The notes below the pieces were generated by a model. That model was not told where the DNA came from. It ran no database searches and saw only the letters and a list, made by a program, of their open reading frames with translations. Positions 34,722 through 46,301 of a stretch of 64,000 nucleotides of DNA are shown here, piece by piece; positions within the stretch are counted from its first letter, which is position 1; every line of letters starts with the position of its first letter. Source of the DNA: Fragum whitleyi (Eukaryota > Mollusca > Bivalvia > Cardiida > Cardiidae); assembly GCA_948146395.1 (NCBI GenBank), contig OX411552.1:9877686-9941685 (forward strand), in the 5' to 3' direction. The position numbers and the translations under genes were made by a program.

Positions 34722-36780
34722 TGACTCTAACACCAGTCCTTAGGCCCAAGACCTTTTGAATTTTTGGGAAGTCCAGTTTGAAATTACCATGTTGCAGGTC
34801 CTTTATAGGGCTGTCACACCTTAACGTTTTAGCCAGCGTGTGCGGAACGTGTTGGATTTTTTATAACACGCTGCGAACACGTCGGGTACGCTATGGACAC
34901 GTTCCGCACACGCTATCGGCACGCTGTAACACGTTGGCACACGTTGCGATACGCTGAGTATCTCATAAAATTTTGTGCATGCTTAAAATTTCTCAGCGTG
35001 TGCCGAACGTGTTGGAACACGCTCCGCACACGTTCTGAACACGTTCCGAACACGCTCAGCACGCTAGAGACACGCTAGGAGCTCGTTCACTTACGCTACG
35101 GACACGCTAGAAACACGTTCGCCAAAAGTTTAACGTGCTTCGAGCGTGTCTCCAGCGTACTGGGAACGTGTGCATAGCGTGTCTTCAGCGTACTGAACGT
35201 GTGTCTAGCGCGTTGCCAGCGAGTTCACAGCGTGTTTCTGGCGTATGACAGCGTTTCAGTTTTCAATGAAAATATAAAAGTTCCGCTGCATATTTGTCTT
35301 GAATTTCTACCATCAGCTTCTCGTAAATAAATAAATTTGTGCATGTAAGTGTGTATGACCCTTTTGACATGTTCATATCTGCATGTTTCTTCATGACCAG
35401 TCTAAGAATGACTTGAAAACTCGATTACAAGAAGCATTCTCTATATTTGAAGATGAACGATTTCATTCAAGTCAAATGAATCAAACTTATGTTATGTTAT
35501 GTTATGTTATAAGCTGTTTGTCTTTTCTTCCATATAAATCCTTTACGGATTTTCTTAATTCCATAGATTGTCGAGGTGGAGAATGTAGCTTAAATGTGTA
35601 TTAAACATTGCGTTTATAGCTTTACAAGTGCGCCTGCTCTTTGGTTAGAATAACAAAACGTTCGCGAAAATACAATCATTCATTCGTCTCATTTGATCAT
35701 TATCAATATACCAAAAAGACAAGTACATCTTTGTACCTAGTGGACATAATACAAGACGTGTTTTACTCTATTCTGCTCTGTTCAGAATATTTGATTCTAT
35801 TATATGTACTACAAGTTTGATCTTTGGTACACCTTTTCCCCCTTAATATAGGACTAGCTATTCAAGATTAAGAGAGGTTGTAGAAAGTCATCCTACATGG
35901 TAGAGCACATGGAGGAAGAAAGGAGTGCATTGTGACAAGTAGTTCCTTACCCTTTCGCAATATTTTTCGAGTGAAAAGTACTAGAAGCTTTAATCAGCCT
36001 GTAAACTTATAAGTTTGTTATATGCACGTTTTCATATGTAACAGGTGCCAGTGTACCTTTCTTTTCGTCTTCTCCTATTTTTCTTTTACATGAATCATCA
36101 AATTGAATGTGTGTAGTGGCCGGTGGCCTGTTAATATATTAAAAGAATGAATTTAAAGTGGCAATTTCTTGCAGAATTTATATATACATCCAAAACACGC
36201 TGCGAACACGTTATAACACACTAGAAGCGCGTTATAAACACGCTAAGCACGTTCTGAGGACGTTACGAGAACGTTTGACACACGCTCAAGAACGTTGGTA
36301 CACGCTGACATACGCTATCAACACGTTCTGGAACCGTTACTCACGCGTTACTCACACGTTCAAACTCGCTATGAACACGCTACAAGCGCGTCGTGAATTG
36401 ACAAAAAGAAAATTAGGTCAGCGTATGCCGACGTTTTGCGGACTTAGTCGATTTCTCCAACGCGTTAGGCACACGCTGGCTAAAACGTTGAGGTGTGACA
36501 GGGCCATTAGGCCTGTAAGCAATGACCTTATTAGTTCCAATGTGTCCCTTAAAAGACACCCCAAAAAACTCGCCTTTCCAACAAGTTTTCATTACCCTAT
36601 GAAATTGCTTAACACAGGCAATTTCTTGTTTTCCAATCTGATTTTCTTACTGTTTACTCATAATGAAAGATAAACTTGGTTTTCCTAGAGGACCTGTTTT
36701 TATCAGAGAGGACCTCTAATAATTATTGCTTGTGGGTCCGTCAGACAGGTGGCCAAAAGAAGTAAGTGTTGAAACCTGGG
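34722..36780. mobile_element. MITE family C split by the ACACGYT element
   Basis: The left piece 34722-34806 (AGGGATTGACTCTAACACCA, GTTGCAGGTCCTTTA) and the right piece 36510-36780 (TTAGGCCTGTAAG, a GAAATTGC hairpin, AGAGGACCTGT twice, GTAAGTGTTGAAACC) together rebuild a family C copy like 30540-30885. The intervening 1.7 kb is a separate element. Confidence 0.7.
34807..36509. mobile_element. 1.7 kb TIR element with phased ACACGYT repeats
   Basis: Ends are inverted: GGCTGTCACACCTTAACGTT, then TTAGCCAGCGTGTGC, against the right end GCACACGCTGGCTAAAACGT, then TGAGGTGTGACAGG. The outer 450 and 330 bases consist of ACACGCT/ACACGTT units about every 10-11 bp; near 35110 the orientation flips to AGCGTGT. 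The middle (35280-36160) is plain AT-rich DNA with a decayed hairpin at 35910-35980. The 171- and 61-codon open frames are by-products (NTLRTRYNTLEARY-type repeats). I see no transposase. The tips resemble hAT-like ends, which is inference; no clean target duplication was found. Confidence 0.85.
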
Positions 36781-36902
36781 GATATTGAACTAAGATATTT
36801 CTTTAAGGTTCAACAATTTATTGTAAAAGTGAGTAAATTAAGTACTTTCATGAATAAATTTAAAACATGTTGAGTCACCTAGTTGACAGTGGTATGCAGT
36901 GT

Positions 36903-37060
36903 TACATGAATTTCAAAACTGCTTAGTGGCCTAGTTATTAAGGCTGTGGGCTTGTGATCAGAGAGAAACCAAAGGTCATTGTTTTGAATCCCCAAATGAA
37001 TATGTCCTTTGGCAGTGCATTTCTGAGCCTTAACCTTAGCAAGGAAGCACATAAATATCT
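36903..37060 (+). mobile_element. Degraded tRNA-headed SINE
   Basis: TTAGTGGCCTAGTTATTAAG, then CAAAGGTCATTGTTTTGAAT, then CCTTTGGCAGTGCATTTCTG parallel the order of the SINE type 3 copy at 21043 (box A, box B, CCTTCGGCAAG). It is heavily mutated. Confidence 0.5.
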
Positions 37061-37786
37061 TTGCTGTGATAGGGCTAATGATAATTCATATTTTGACATA
37101 CTATTTCAAATTACATGTAATTTGTGGAAATGGTCAATGGTTAAAGGTTATTTAAAGTAGAGGAAGTGGTCAAAACATAATTTAAACTAGGAAAATTGGT
37201 CAAGACATATTTCTCTTATAAATCACGGTCAAGAGCTTAAGTAAATTGTCTGATTATCAGTATTTACTTTGAGTGTCTGATTTTCTCTCAATATTAAATG
37301 ATGTGACCTCTCAATAGAAAAATGGACCACAACTTATGCCTTATTGAAAAATATTGATCCAATAGTAGGACCGATAAAAAGTTAATTACACTCCAGGCAT
37401 ACAACTTTTTCACAGACTTCAAGAAATACCCATATTTTTTACTGGACAGTGGGTCTGGTAAACTTAAAATTTTTACCAGACCGAACAAAAAACCACCAGA
37501 CATAACAATAGAATACATTGAGTAAGTGGCTAGATCTTACCGGTCAGTAGGGCCTGTATTCATGCGTAACTTATCAGACCAGAATTATTCTTACCTGACA
37601 TTTCAGTGGGACCGGCGGTATTTCGTGAAGTCTGTTTTCAAGACCCCAAAGAAAAGAACTTTCAAACATTACAGAAAATGAAGAAAATCTTACTGAATGT
37701 GATTTCACCTCCCTCTAAAGGGGCTGGAAATTCATGCCACTGCACTTACAAATGTTAATTTTACTAATGTGGGGATGTGCACAGGG

Positions 37787-38155
37787 ATCGACACTAAGGG
37801 GAGCCCAGGACTGTTGGGATCATATCTTAATAACTTTGAAACTATAAGGCCTATATCTTAAAAACAAAGTCACAGGTTACTCTCCTTTTCAATACTTGTT
37901 TAAACTGTAGATCTTTTCACAACCAAAGTTGTTGAAGATGATATTTTTTGCTTCTAGTAGTATTTTGAAAGAAAACCCATCTTCTTTGGGGAAGAAATTG
38001 TGGAAAAGAAGATATTGCTTGTAATAAGCAATTTCTCCTTTCTGCAATGTTTTCCCCATTATTTAGTTTCAGACTCATTACTTTGAGCTTGGACTCATTG
38101 ATTTCATATGTAAGAAGTCCAATGGACTGTTTAATAGTCTTTATTCATAAAAGTT
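37787..38155. mobile_element. MITE family D, second copy
   Basis: AGGGATCGACACTAAGGGG, AACTTTGAAACTATAAGG, AAGATATTGCTTGTAATAAG and CAATTTCTCCTTTCTGC, then AGTCCAATGGACTGTTTAAT follow the order of the 21544 copy. It ends about 80 bases before SLC7 exon 2. Confidence 0.6.
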
Positions 38156-38237
38156 AATGTTGATTCATGTGTTGCATTATCAAAGGGATTTGTATATTTC
38201 TGTACATATACCTAAATTGATCTTTTTTCTTTTTCAG

Positions 38238-38318
38238 GTTCTGATAATTCGGACTGCAGTCGTCCAGAGTCAATTGAGGAGAATTTAAACATGAAAGACT
38301 TGTATTTACAAGAAAATG
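38238..38318 (+). CDS. SLC7-type amino-acid transporter, exon 2
   Basis: The 81 bp exon lies between a strong acceptor (TTTTTCTTTTTCAG, AG at 38236-38237) and a GT donor at 38319. It reads SDNSDCSRPESIEENLNMKD and then LYLQEN, and splits a Gly codon with the exon at 43287. It is acidic and Ser-rich, as expected for the cytosolic N-tail of light-chain transporters. Intron 1 before it spans 23581-38237. The internal Met at 38291 could be an alternative start. Confidence 0.72.
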
Positions 38319-39242
38319 GTAGGTTCCTATTCTTATTATACCTTTTTTCCTGGTTTCAAACTTTACTATTGATGGACAGGACAAATGAGGTATCAACGGC
38401 CAATTTTGTCTATACATGTACTTTGACCTCTCATATAGGTTAAACTTATTTATTTTAGTTTGATTGCTATGAAAGCTTTCAAACACTCAAGCAAGATGCT
38501 TTCAGGTTCCTGAAAGAAAGAATAAATAATTTACATATAAAGAATCACTGCTTTAGGTTTTTTTCACTGTAATTCCTCTTTAAGGTGACACTTTTAAGTT
38601 TGAAAAAATAAAAAAAAAAGATTTTTGTTAAATTTTAGGACCTTATTTTGAGATTTTTCAAATCTGCCCCTTGTTTGAGGTTTATTTCTTAAAAAAACCC
38701 TGATTAATTCTTATTTGAAATGAATTAATTTAAATGATGACTTTCAAAAACTGATGACTTAAATAAGTCTTGATGTGGTTTTTGGTAGAAAATGAAAGTT
38801 TCTAATCTGATATCATTTTGCTTCTGTAGCTTAATTAAGTTTGTGTTTTAAACTTTCAAGGAAATGTATTTTGTGAACTGAAGAAGAATTAGTCAAGAAT
38901 TAATGGAAGACTTACTGTATAAAGATTTGACTAAACTAGTCTCTTATTTTTAGATGCAGGGGCATCATTAAACATATTTTCAAAGGATCATGATTATCAT
39001 TCATTTCTTTAAGAGATTAATACTGTTTGAGATAGTTTGAGTACATGTATTTATCATGAAGAGTTCGTCCAATTAACCAGGTAATTTTTGGCAACACTTA
39101 ATCCATACAGTCACACATGGACATGGCTGAAGTCACGTTTGCTAAAATCGTGACAGACTTACATTCGTGAACATATTGAATTTCTTCTTTTAGATCTACC
39201 CTTTTCTGTAATAAGCACAGCACCTTCAACATGTTCATGAAA

Positions 39243-39490
39243 TTAACCCTTGTCATAATGAAAAAATTTTGGCTAAGAACTGTAAAATAATTCAAAGGGC
39301 AAAAAGCACTGAAAGTACCAACTGTATGTCAAGTTTTAGTTGGAAAAACTAAATTTATGGACAATTCTGGTTTGAAAGTGGTAAAGAGGTGGTGTAGACT
39401 AATATCAGACTGCACATATATGCAGGCTGATGTTAGTTAATAGCTCATGCTAAAGCAGGAATATTCCGGGTTCAGCATGACAAGGGTTAA
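39243..39490. mobile_element. TTAA MITE with TTAACCCTTGTCAT ends
   Basis: TTAA occurs at both ends. TTAACCCTTGTCATAATG faces CAGCATGACAAGGGTTAA. The centre is GACTAATATCAGACTGCACA facing TGCAGGCTGATGTTAGTT. A copy of the same length lies at 56299-56545. Confidence 0.88.
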
Positions 39491-40116
39491 GAATTGACAA
39501 AAGATTTGTTATGTTTCATGTTTGATATGCAAATAAGCATTTATCTTCTGAAAACATATCTTTTTTTGTACAATAATTTTTAGATGAAAATAAATATGCG
39601 CAGATTTAATAGATTAAAAGTATATTACATGCCTTTTAAGCAAGTGAAATAACACTTATCGTGCTAAACTTAAATCTTGTTATAAACAAATCGATTTTTT
39701 TTTTTGATATTACGACCATCCTGGAAGATTATCCTACAAAAATTAAGAAGAAAGCAGGCAGTGTAGCTTAAAATCAGACTGCACATCAGTGCAGGCTGTT
39801 TCTACACTATACTGTAAGGCATAAGCTTTGTTTTTGAACAGTAAGAATATGCCATAAACAGAAGAAGGGTTCAATATTCATGTCATTAATAATGTCCATT
39901 GTATATGTGATACTTCTGGATTGGTGCCATTTGATCTTTTTCTGAAAGGAATTAATGTCCTTTATGTGTCGTTTGATGGTCAAAGCTGATAAGATTCTTA
40001 TATAGCTATATTGGAGTTAGCTTGTTGGTCTGTATGTCTGTCTGTCTGTTGATGTTTTTGTGTCTGCTCAATTATTCTGCAAGTAATAGACAAATATCAT
40101 TCAAACTTCACATATA

Positions 40117-40268
40117 TCAGGGAAAAAGACTAAAAGTGGCCCATGGCCCCTAGATTTTAGGCTGGGTCCCTAGATTTATTTGGAAAATTCTTATGCCCCT
40201 AATGTTAAATATTGAATTTTTGAAGGCTGGGTCCCTAAGTTTAAATTGTTTGTCATTTTCCCTGAGTA
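40117..40268. repeat. Short TIR repeat
   Basis: TCAGGGAAAAAGACTAAA faces TTGTCATTTTCCCTGAG. Inside, GGCTGGGTCCCTA occurs twice. Confidence 0.6.
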
Positions 40269-40548
40269 TTATCAGTTTCAAGGAGATATGTGCATGTCTT
40301 ATTTTGGACATGAATGAGTAAAGGTTTTTTGACAGAATGTCAGTTGTTCTAGCTGCAGCTTAGATTTAGATAATCTTTATGAGGAGGCATTAATCTGTTT
40401 TGCAACAAGTCTAGTTCCTTTTTCTCCATTGCAACATGAAAAAAAGATTTTGCATTTGAAAACTAGATTTTGAAAATAACTTGCCATCTTGAATTGAGAA
40501 ACATCCACTCAGTGTTAAATGAAAAAAATAGCTATGAAAAAATAAATG

Positions 40549-40640
40549 ACCGGCCATGCAAAAAGGGACCATCTGGATAGAGCAGAAAGAGTCAACTCTT
40601 GTCAGATTGTGTGGATTGCACAGACTGACTACAGTTAATT
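40549..40640 (+). mobile_element. MITE family A, left-end fragment
   Basis: GACCGGCCATGCAAAAAGGG then ACCATCTGG is the left terminal repeat, followed by part of the central stem (GTCAGATTGTGTGGATTGCA). The rest is missing. Confidence 0.6.
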
Positions 40641-40673
40641 CTGTTTACATTTGCTTCTAGCTTCCTGTTAAAG

Positions 40674-41092
40674 TACTGTAAAAATTCCTACAGAGCCCCG
40701 TTCTTTAATAAAACCCAACCCCCTTTGCGGAGGTTTAAATCAACCATTTTTGATATTATTTTACAAACTTTTGAAGCCTCTAATAAAGACCCATTCCCAC
40801 AAAAATCAACCTCACTGAAAAATTCGAAAGTGGTTTTATGCAGGTTTTCCCAAATAAAATGTTAATGTTTTGCACGGATTATGTTTATTTTTGGCAATTT
40901 ATTCATGTTTTAACAAATGTCAATGGCTAAGCGCAAAACAGCTGTAACTGCCTATATTTTAATAGGCAGTTACAACTGTTTTGCAATAAGCCATTGATAT
41001 GTAGCGTAGCCTCCAATAAAAACACATCCCTTTCTTATGGAAAAAGGTTGATTCCAATAGAACCCCAGGGTTGTATTAGAACTTATACGGTA
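40674..41092. mobile_element. MITE with TACTGTAAAAATTCC ends, nested hairpin
   Basis: TACTGTAAAAATTCCTACAG then AGCCCC faces GTTCTATT...GGGTTGTATTAGAACTTATACGGTA. The hairpin at 40936-40982 (AACAGCTGTAACTGCCTATA against TAGGCAGTTACAACTGTT) is perfect but for one or two bases. Sister hairpins lie at 42615, 53605 and 56847. Confidence 0.65.
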
Positions 41093-42799
41093 TAGATGCA
41101 CAAAATTCATTGAGTGATTAAAGATAAATATTGTCAATGCAGGTATACCTGGTATACACGATTGACCTTTGATCACTGACTCAATCAAACTAGTCCATCT
41201 GTATAATTGCCTTTAACATTCGTCTTCTACACTTTTTTGATATATTTCAAAATTAAAGGTCCAAATATTGGAGGAATCTGGCCAAAATGAATAAGGGTCT
41301 TATTTAAATTTATATGCTCATTAACTATTCCTAAATACAGGTCAATCAAGATTATGAGAATACAGGTTGATCAAGATAGTTTTTGGTCTGTAATAAAAGG
41401 TGTTCATTCATTACTTGATCAATCAGGGGAAGAACATTTTGAATAGGAAGAGATATTGGTCAAAGCTAAATGGTTTTAATGTATCCTTATTTAAAATGTG
41501 CATGTCTAACAAAAAATGAAATTTGTGACTTTATAAACAAGTAATACCGAGGCAATCAGATATAAGAGAAAAAAACTAAGAAAACCTTGTAAAGCAAAAA
41601 TCTGTGGCATTGCAAGAACAATATAGTTTTTTGGTTGTCATTAGATAATTTTCCATGCTAGGGTACATATGTACTGAAACAAAAATTTGGGAAAGAGGTC
41701 ATTAGCCTGCTTGCCGTTTAAAAGAGTTTGGAATGAATGAATGGAGCGTGAGTGAGCGATTTAGAATCGTTTTGATTGAGTTTAATGTCGATTTCACAAT
41801 CTTTTTAACTGTATACTCAGGCTGCTTGTGCACTTAACTATGGCTTCCTGTTGTTCATAAGGAATAAATAATAAGTCAATGGCTTAGGTCAAGCTCAGAT
41901 CGTTCATATATTAAAAATATGGCTGAGTAAGGAGCAAAGTATTTCTTTTTTGTATGGGTTTAGAAATGCTATTTCAATTTTCCCATATTGAATACTTTTG
42001 AAATGATAACCTCTCACTTAATTGAAATGTCCATTTTGGGGGTATCTCGGTTTTCTGATAATTTTAACTTTTGACATTTGAAAGATTTTTTTTGTATTTC
42101 AAAGGTGAAGATCAAATTTTTGTAAGTGGCGTCACTTTTATAGCAATGGATAAATTTAAAAAAATGTGTCTCAGATGATCCCCTGAAGGTGTAGAAAGGC
42201 CATTTCAACTAGTTATGGCTTTAGGTCAAAGGTCAAGGTTGCATTTTAAGGTAAAATATTTGTGGTCTTGACAACTGTATTCCCTGGACAACTACTCTAG
42301 TTTTGGATTTCATGTTTGTGGCTTGTATTTCATTACCTTACAATGAGTAATTCCTGACTTTTAAAGGTCAGAGTATGGCTAGCAAGCCTTCAAATGGCAA
42401 ACAAAGATGGTTCATTCAGTGAAATATACACAGCTCTGGAGTAATAGGGTGTATTTTTTTTTGCAAAAGATGACAAATTTGTCAAGGCCAAAACTTGGCA
42501 ATTACTGCTCCCTATAACAGACAAAGGACAACTTAATAGTTCACCAACTCTGTAAACAGAATTTGTTGCCAAAATGCTTAGTCAGAAATCAAAATTTGAT
42601 GGGTTGGTGCAAACTATTGTAACTGCCTGTATATTTATAGGCATGCACATACTTTTGTGCTGATCCTGTGAAATAACGCTGTTGAATTATCTAAACTTCT
42701 ACAGATCTTTGAAACATTTATTCAGTATTCTTAAGCTTGTTTGCTGCATTGTAAGCATGATTTTACCCTTGCCATGCTGAACCTAGAATGTTTCTGTTG

Positions 42800-42862
42800 C
42801 GGAAGGTTGTGTAGTCTAAGATCAGCCTGCACACCTGTGCAGTCTGATCTTAGTCTACAGCA
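42800..42862. repeat. Hairpin of the GATCAGCCTGCACA type
   Basis: TAGTCTAAGATCAGCCTGCA and TGCAGTCTGATCTTAGTCTA pair over about 20 bp. CCCTTGCCATGCTGAACC lies about 50 bases upstream, so it is probably the core of a decayed TTAA MITE like that at 39243. Confidence 0.8.
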
Positions 42863-43286
42863 CCTGTAAGACCTTTTTACCAAGGATATTAATGATACAA
42901 ATAAGATTCAATATTAATTTACTTATAAAAGATTTAATGACTGACAACTCAAGATTTTGGTGCTTTCAGCCCTTTGATTTTAATGTAATTTTGCCAAGGA
43001 TTTTTATATGCCACCAAAGCTGGTTGTATATTGGTATCATCTCCATGTGTCCACTGTCTGTCTTTCTGTATGTCCAATTTTCGTTAACACAACACCTTCA
43101 AATGTGGGAATATTTGCTTTTAACTTTCACAGAATGTTCCTCATCAAGTCACCATTTGCATATTGTCGTGAAATTGTCATACTATACTGCATCAAAGAAT
43201 AAAAGAGCCTTTGTACTGGTATATATTATTACTCTGTCACTCTTGTTTCAGCATGATGAGGGTTAATGAATTTGAATATATTTCAG

Positions 43287-43559
43287 GCAATGGATTGGTG
43301 ATGGATTTATCCAAACCAGGGAAAAATGGAATCAAGGACCTCGAGTTACAAGAGATATCGTCTCTAAATGGTTTTGATATGGCTCGACATCGACAACACA
43401 GCCCGTCATCACACAGTGCAGACATGACATACTCGGGAAAACCTCCGCTGACCAAAACACAGTCTAGTACATCCACAGATTCCAGTAATCAACATGTGAC
43501 CATGAAGAAAGGGGTGGGGCTTCTGTCTGGGGTGGCCTTGATTGTTGGCACTATGATTG
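43287..43559 (+). CDS. SLC7-type amino-acid transporter, exon 3 (N-tail and TM1)
   Basis: The 273 bp exon runs from acceptor AG 43285-43286 to donor GT 43560-43561. It encodes a polar tail (NGLVMDLSKPGKNG, DLELQEISSLNGFDM, a Ser/Thr-rich stretch), then MKKGVGLLSGVALIVGTMIG. This last part is transmembrane segment 1 of the APC superfamily, leading into the substrate-binding GSGIF motif that the next exon completes. The exon ends one base into that Gly codon. Family members exchange neutral or cationic amino acids across the plasma membrane, usually with an SLC3 heavy chain. Which substrate class applies cannot be told from this part. Confidence 0.9.
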
Positions 43560-43740
43560 GTAGGTAGCAATTATACCAGCACTGCATTCAAGATGAAAAC
43601 ATTTCACTGGCTCAGTGCAAAACAGTTGTAAGTGACTATTAACAATTGTTTTTCAATGAGACATCAATTTGCAAAGAGTTAAAGAAATAATACCCTGCTT
43701 TGCACTACACTTGGATTCAGAACAAGAATGATTCTTTTAT

Positions 43741-44005
43741 GTGACTAGTCGCACAAAAAGGGACTATCTGGGAACTCCCTAAAATAGATAATTGAAAAAG
43801 AGATTGGTTTTAGAACAGGTCAACCTGACATTAAATGTCAAAAATTCTTTCACATGGAGGTAGATTAGTTATTCTAGAATCAGAAAATAAGCATGAAAAG
43901 TTGCAAAAAGTTATGACCCTAGTCAGTCTGCGCAATCAGGACAGCCTGACTAGGGTCAGCGCTAAACTCACTACCCGGATGGTCCCTTTTCACATGACGG
44001 GTCAC
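43741..44005 (+). mobile_element. MITE family A, full copy
   Basis: GTGACTAGTCGCACAAAAAG on the left faces CTTTTCACATGACGGGTCAC on the right. The centre, ATGACCCTAGTCAGTCTGCG facing CAGCCTGACTAGGGTCAGCG, is a strong stem. It begins about 180 bases after SLC7 exon 3. Confidence 0.87.
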
Positions 44006-44944
44006 AAATGTTTGTAAATGTCAAACCTTAAGTCATTTTGAATGCAGGGCTGATTTCAGATCATTTTCTTGAATAGGACATTCACAATCTAAATTTGGGT
44101 TATAAATAATTCATTTGACATGACAGCTTCAAATTAGTTCTTGGCTCAAGATTACAAAGCTTTATTTGTTACTAAATTGAGAATTTAGTCAATTTTGAAG
44201 TGAATTACAGATTTGTTTTAACCTTAACTTTACTGAAAATGTAAAATTTAACTTTTAAAGAATAATATCTTTAGATTACAAAAGTCTTTTTAATTGTGTA
44301 TGCAGATTTTTATCAATTATTCCAAATTAAAGTTTGAGTGATTACTATTTTGATTTTAAATCTTGGGTCCTGCTGAAATAGAAGCTTTAAGGCATTCCCC
44401 TTTTGTCTGTAACCTGTTTACAGAAGCACATTTAGTAGGGTGAATGACCGCTGTGCCATAGAAAAGTAATTCATAAATTAGATTATCCTGGTTGTGTTTG
44501 ATAAATGATGACGTAGTAGCTTTCTAGGAGATAATATGACAGTAATTTGCTCAGACAACCTTTTATTTGAACTTATCTCACAATAGAGGTTAAATAAACA
44601 TAGTATTGATTCAACAGAGTATGTATCAATACATATTTTCTTTTTTGAACAGTTCGAATTTTAAATAAAAGCCAAGAAAACACTCAAGGTTAATGATATT
44701 TTCTAATATTTTTCCAAGTCAGGGTTCTTTAACTTAATTTTTTTCCCGTACATTTTAAAGTAAAGTTGTATGATCTTGGCTGGGAATGTTGGATCTTGAT
44801 GGAGAGGACTTTTAAATTCTAATAATATGGAAGGAACTTCTAATAATACAGAAGGAACCTGAAGGAATCCCTTGCTAGATCTATCTGGATCCCTTCTAAC
44901 AGCTTTGGATCCTTAGGATCCCAGGACACTGATAGTGTCGAACC

Positions 44945-45195
44945 CTGGAGCCTGTTTTCACTAAACATCTTACGATAATTTTTTTCGTGAGTCAAAATTT
45001 AAATTGCTTCTAAAGTAGTGACTAAATAATTATGGAATTCTGCCATACAATATCTCATTAGAATCGCCTTTTAAAGACGATTCCAATGAGATATTGCAAG
45101 GCAGAATCTACCAATAAATAAAAACACAAAGTATGATATGTGATTTTGACTTACGATTATTTTTTTGTAAGAAGTTAAGTAAAACAGGCCCCTGG
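44945..45195. mobile_element. MITE family E
   Basis: CTGGAGCCTGTTTTCACTAA faces AAGTTAAGTAAAACAGGCCC then CTGG. The internal pair is ATATCTCATTAGAATCGCCT and GACGATTCCAATGAGATATT. It matches the 9152 copy. Confidence 0.85.
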
Positions 45196-45979
45196 CATTC
45201 AGGAAATAAAGGTTTGTGAAAATATAAAGGAGCATTAAAAGCCTTCTAGAAATGATAGGATTTGGTGATACCCAGGAGGCTGATGTTATTGACTAGAACT
45301 GATAACTCTGACATTTATATCTTTTCTGATAAATCCCTAATGGATTCATTTGTTTCATTGTTTACCACAAGTTCAGGAATTTTGGTCTCTAATGCATCTC
45401 TTTTTCTATCAGTTGCAATTGTTAGTTATTGAGACTTTATATCATTTTCTATGAAAAAAACCAAACTTTTCTTGAACAAGGCACTTGTAAAGTATTCCAA
45501 GATAAAAGAGATAAGCTATTACAGAAGCTGAAGCTACTGAAAGATTATTACAAGCAGTTTTTAAATCGGACTGCGAAGCAGTTCGCATTTATATTTACCG
45601 TTTTTCAGAAATCCAGTCTGTTTGACCCACTACATTTTTACCATTATCTTCTGAGCAATGTGTTCAAACCAAATTATGTGTTTTCAAAAACAGAAGAAAC
45701 GGCCTTTTCAGTCACAATCTACAAACTTTGTTTTTATTTTATTTACTTTTCGACAAATAGAGAAGAGGCTAATACAAAATTTGATGTAATTTTTGCTTTT
45801 AGTAATTACCAGTTAGTATTTTCAGTGTTTATAACAAGATTTTCGGTTGAGTAAAGGAGTTGAAACATACAATAGGTTAACTGTATAATAAATTTGTAGC
45901 ACTTACAATATTACTGCTCTGATTTTTTTCTCGAACGGTCATTCACCAGTTGTAGGGCTGACAACCAATCAAATTCTGT

Positions 45980-46291
45980 TATGATTATCACTCGGTCAAA
46001 ACCCACGCGTAAATTCAGACAACGTGGTAGATGCAAATGGACATCGTCTGCTCGAAATGTGTCAATTAAGTTGTTTGTCATTGGTCAATGGTCATCTGCA
46101 CTCGGACAGGGAGCGTGGGAAGTTTACTCTTTTTCGCATGGTGAAATGAGTACTGTTGACTATGTGTTGACAAATAGAAATAATTTTGTAATTTTGAAAT
46201 ATTTGATTTCAATGAGCACTCTGATCACGCTCCAATCCTATTTTCAATAAATTCAAATTTGAGTATGAAGAAAATTTATTCAACAACAAAT
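45980..46291 (+). pseudogene. LINE endonuclease remnant (5' part, before the SINE)
   Basis: The frame reads WSSALGQGAWEVYSFSHGEM then STVDYVLTNRNNFVILKY. After a one-base shift it continues FDFNEHSDHAPILFSI. The pair STVDYVL and SDHAPI is the C-terminal signature of the apurinic-type endonuclease domain of non-LTR retrotransposons. The shift and the lack of the domain's N-terminal half mark it as dead. It continues after the SINE at 46604. Confidence 0.72.
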
Positions 46292-46301
46292 AAACCGACA
46301 A

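Larger units (their letters stand above)
23581..38237 (+). other. SLC7 intron 1, 14.7 kb, filled with transposons
   Basis: No coding exon was found inside. It holds MITE and SINE copies listed separately, a (CT)n tract, a tandem duplication and the ACACGYT element. Stretches 25400-27150, 28800-29340, 31020-31550 and 32015-32870 are AT-rich with nothing recognised; open frames there are at most about 76 codons. Confidence 0.7.
38319..43286 (+). other. SLC7 intron 2
   Basis: No exon was found inside. Apart from the repeats listed (39243, 40117, 40549, 40674, 40936, 42816), the stretches 38330-39240, 39820-40110 and 41100-42760 hold nothing recognised. Confidence 0.65.

Noticed and set aside
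36158..36673. 171-codon open frame with NTLRTRYNTLEARY-like repeats
   Set aside because: It follows from the 10-11 bp ACACGYT array and runs across the transposon end into another MITE, so it is not a gene.
45429..45854. 141-codon open frame in SLC7 intron 3
   Set aside because: Phe-, Tyr- and Lys-rich composition expected from AT-rich DNA, with no domain or splice context. It lies next to but out of pattern with the LINE remnant.
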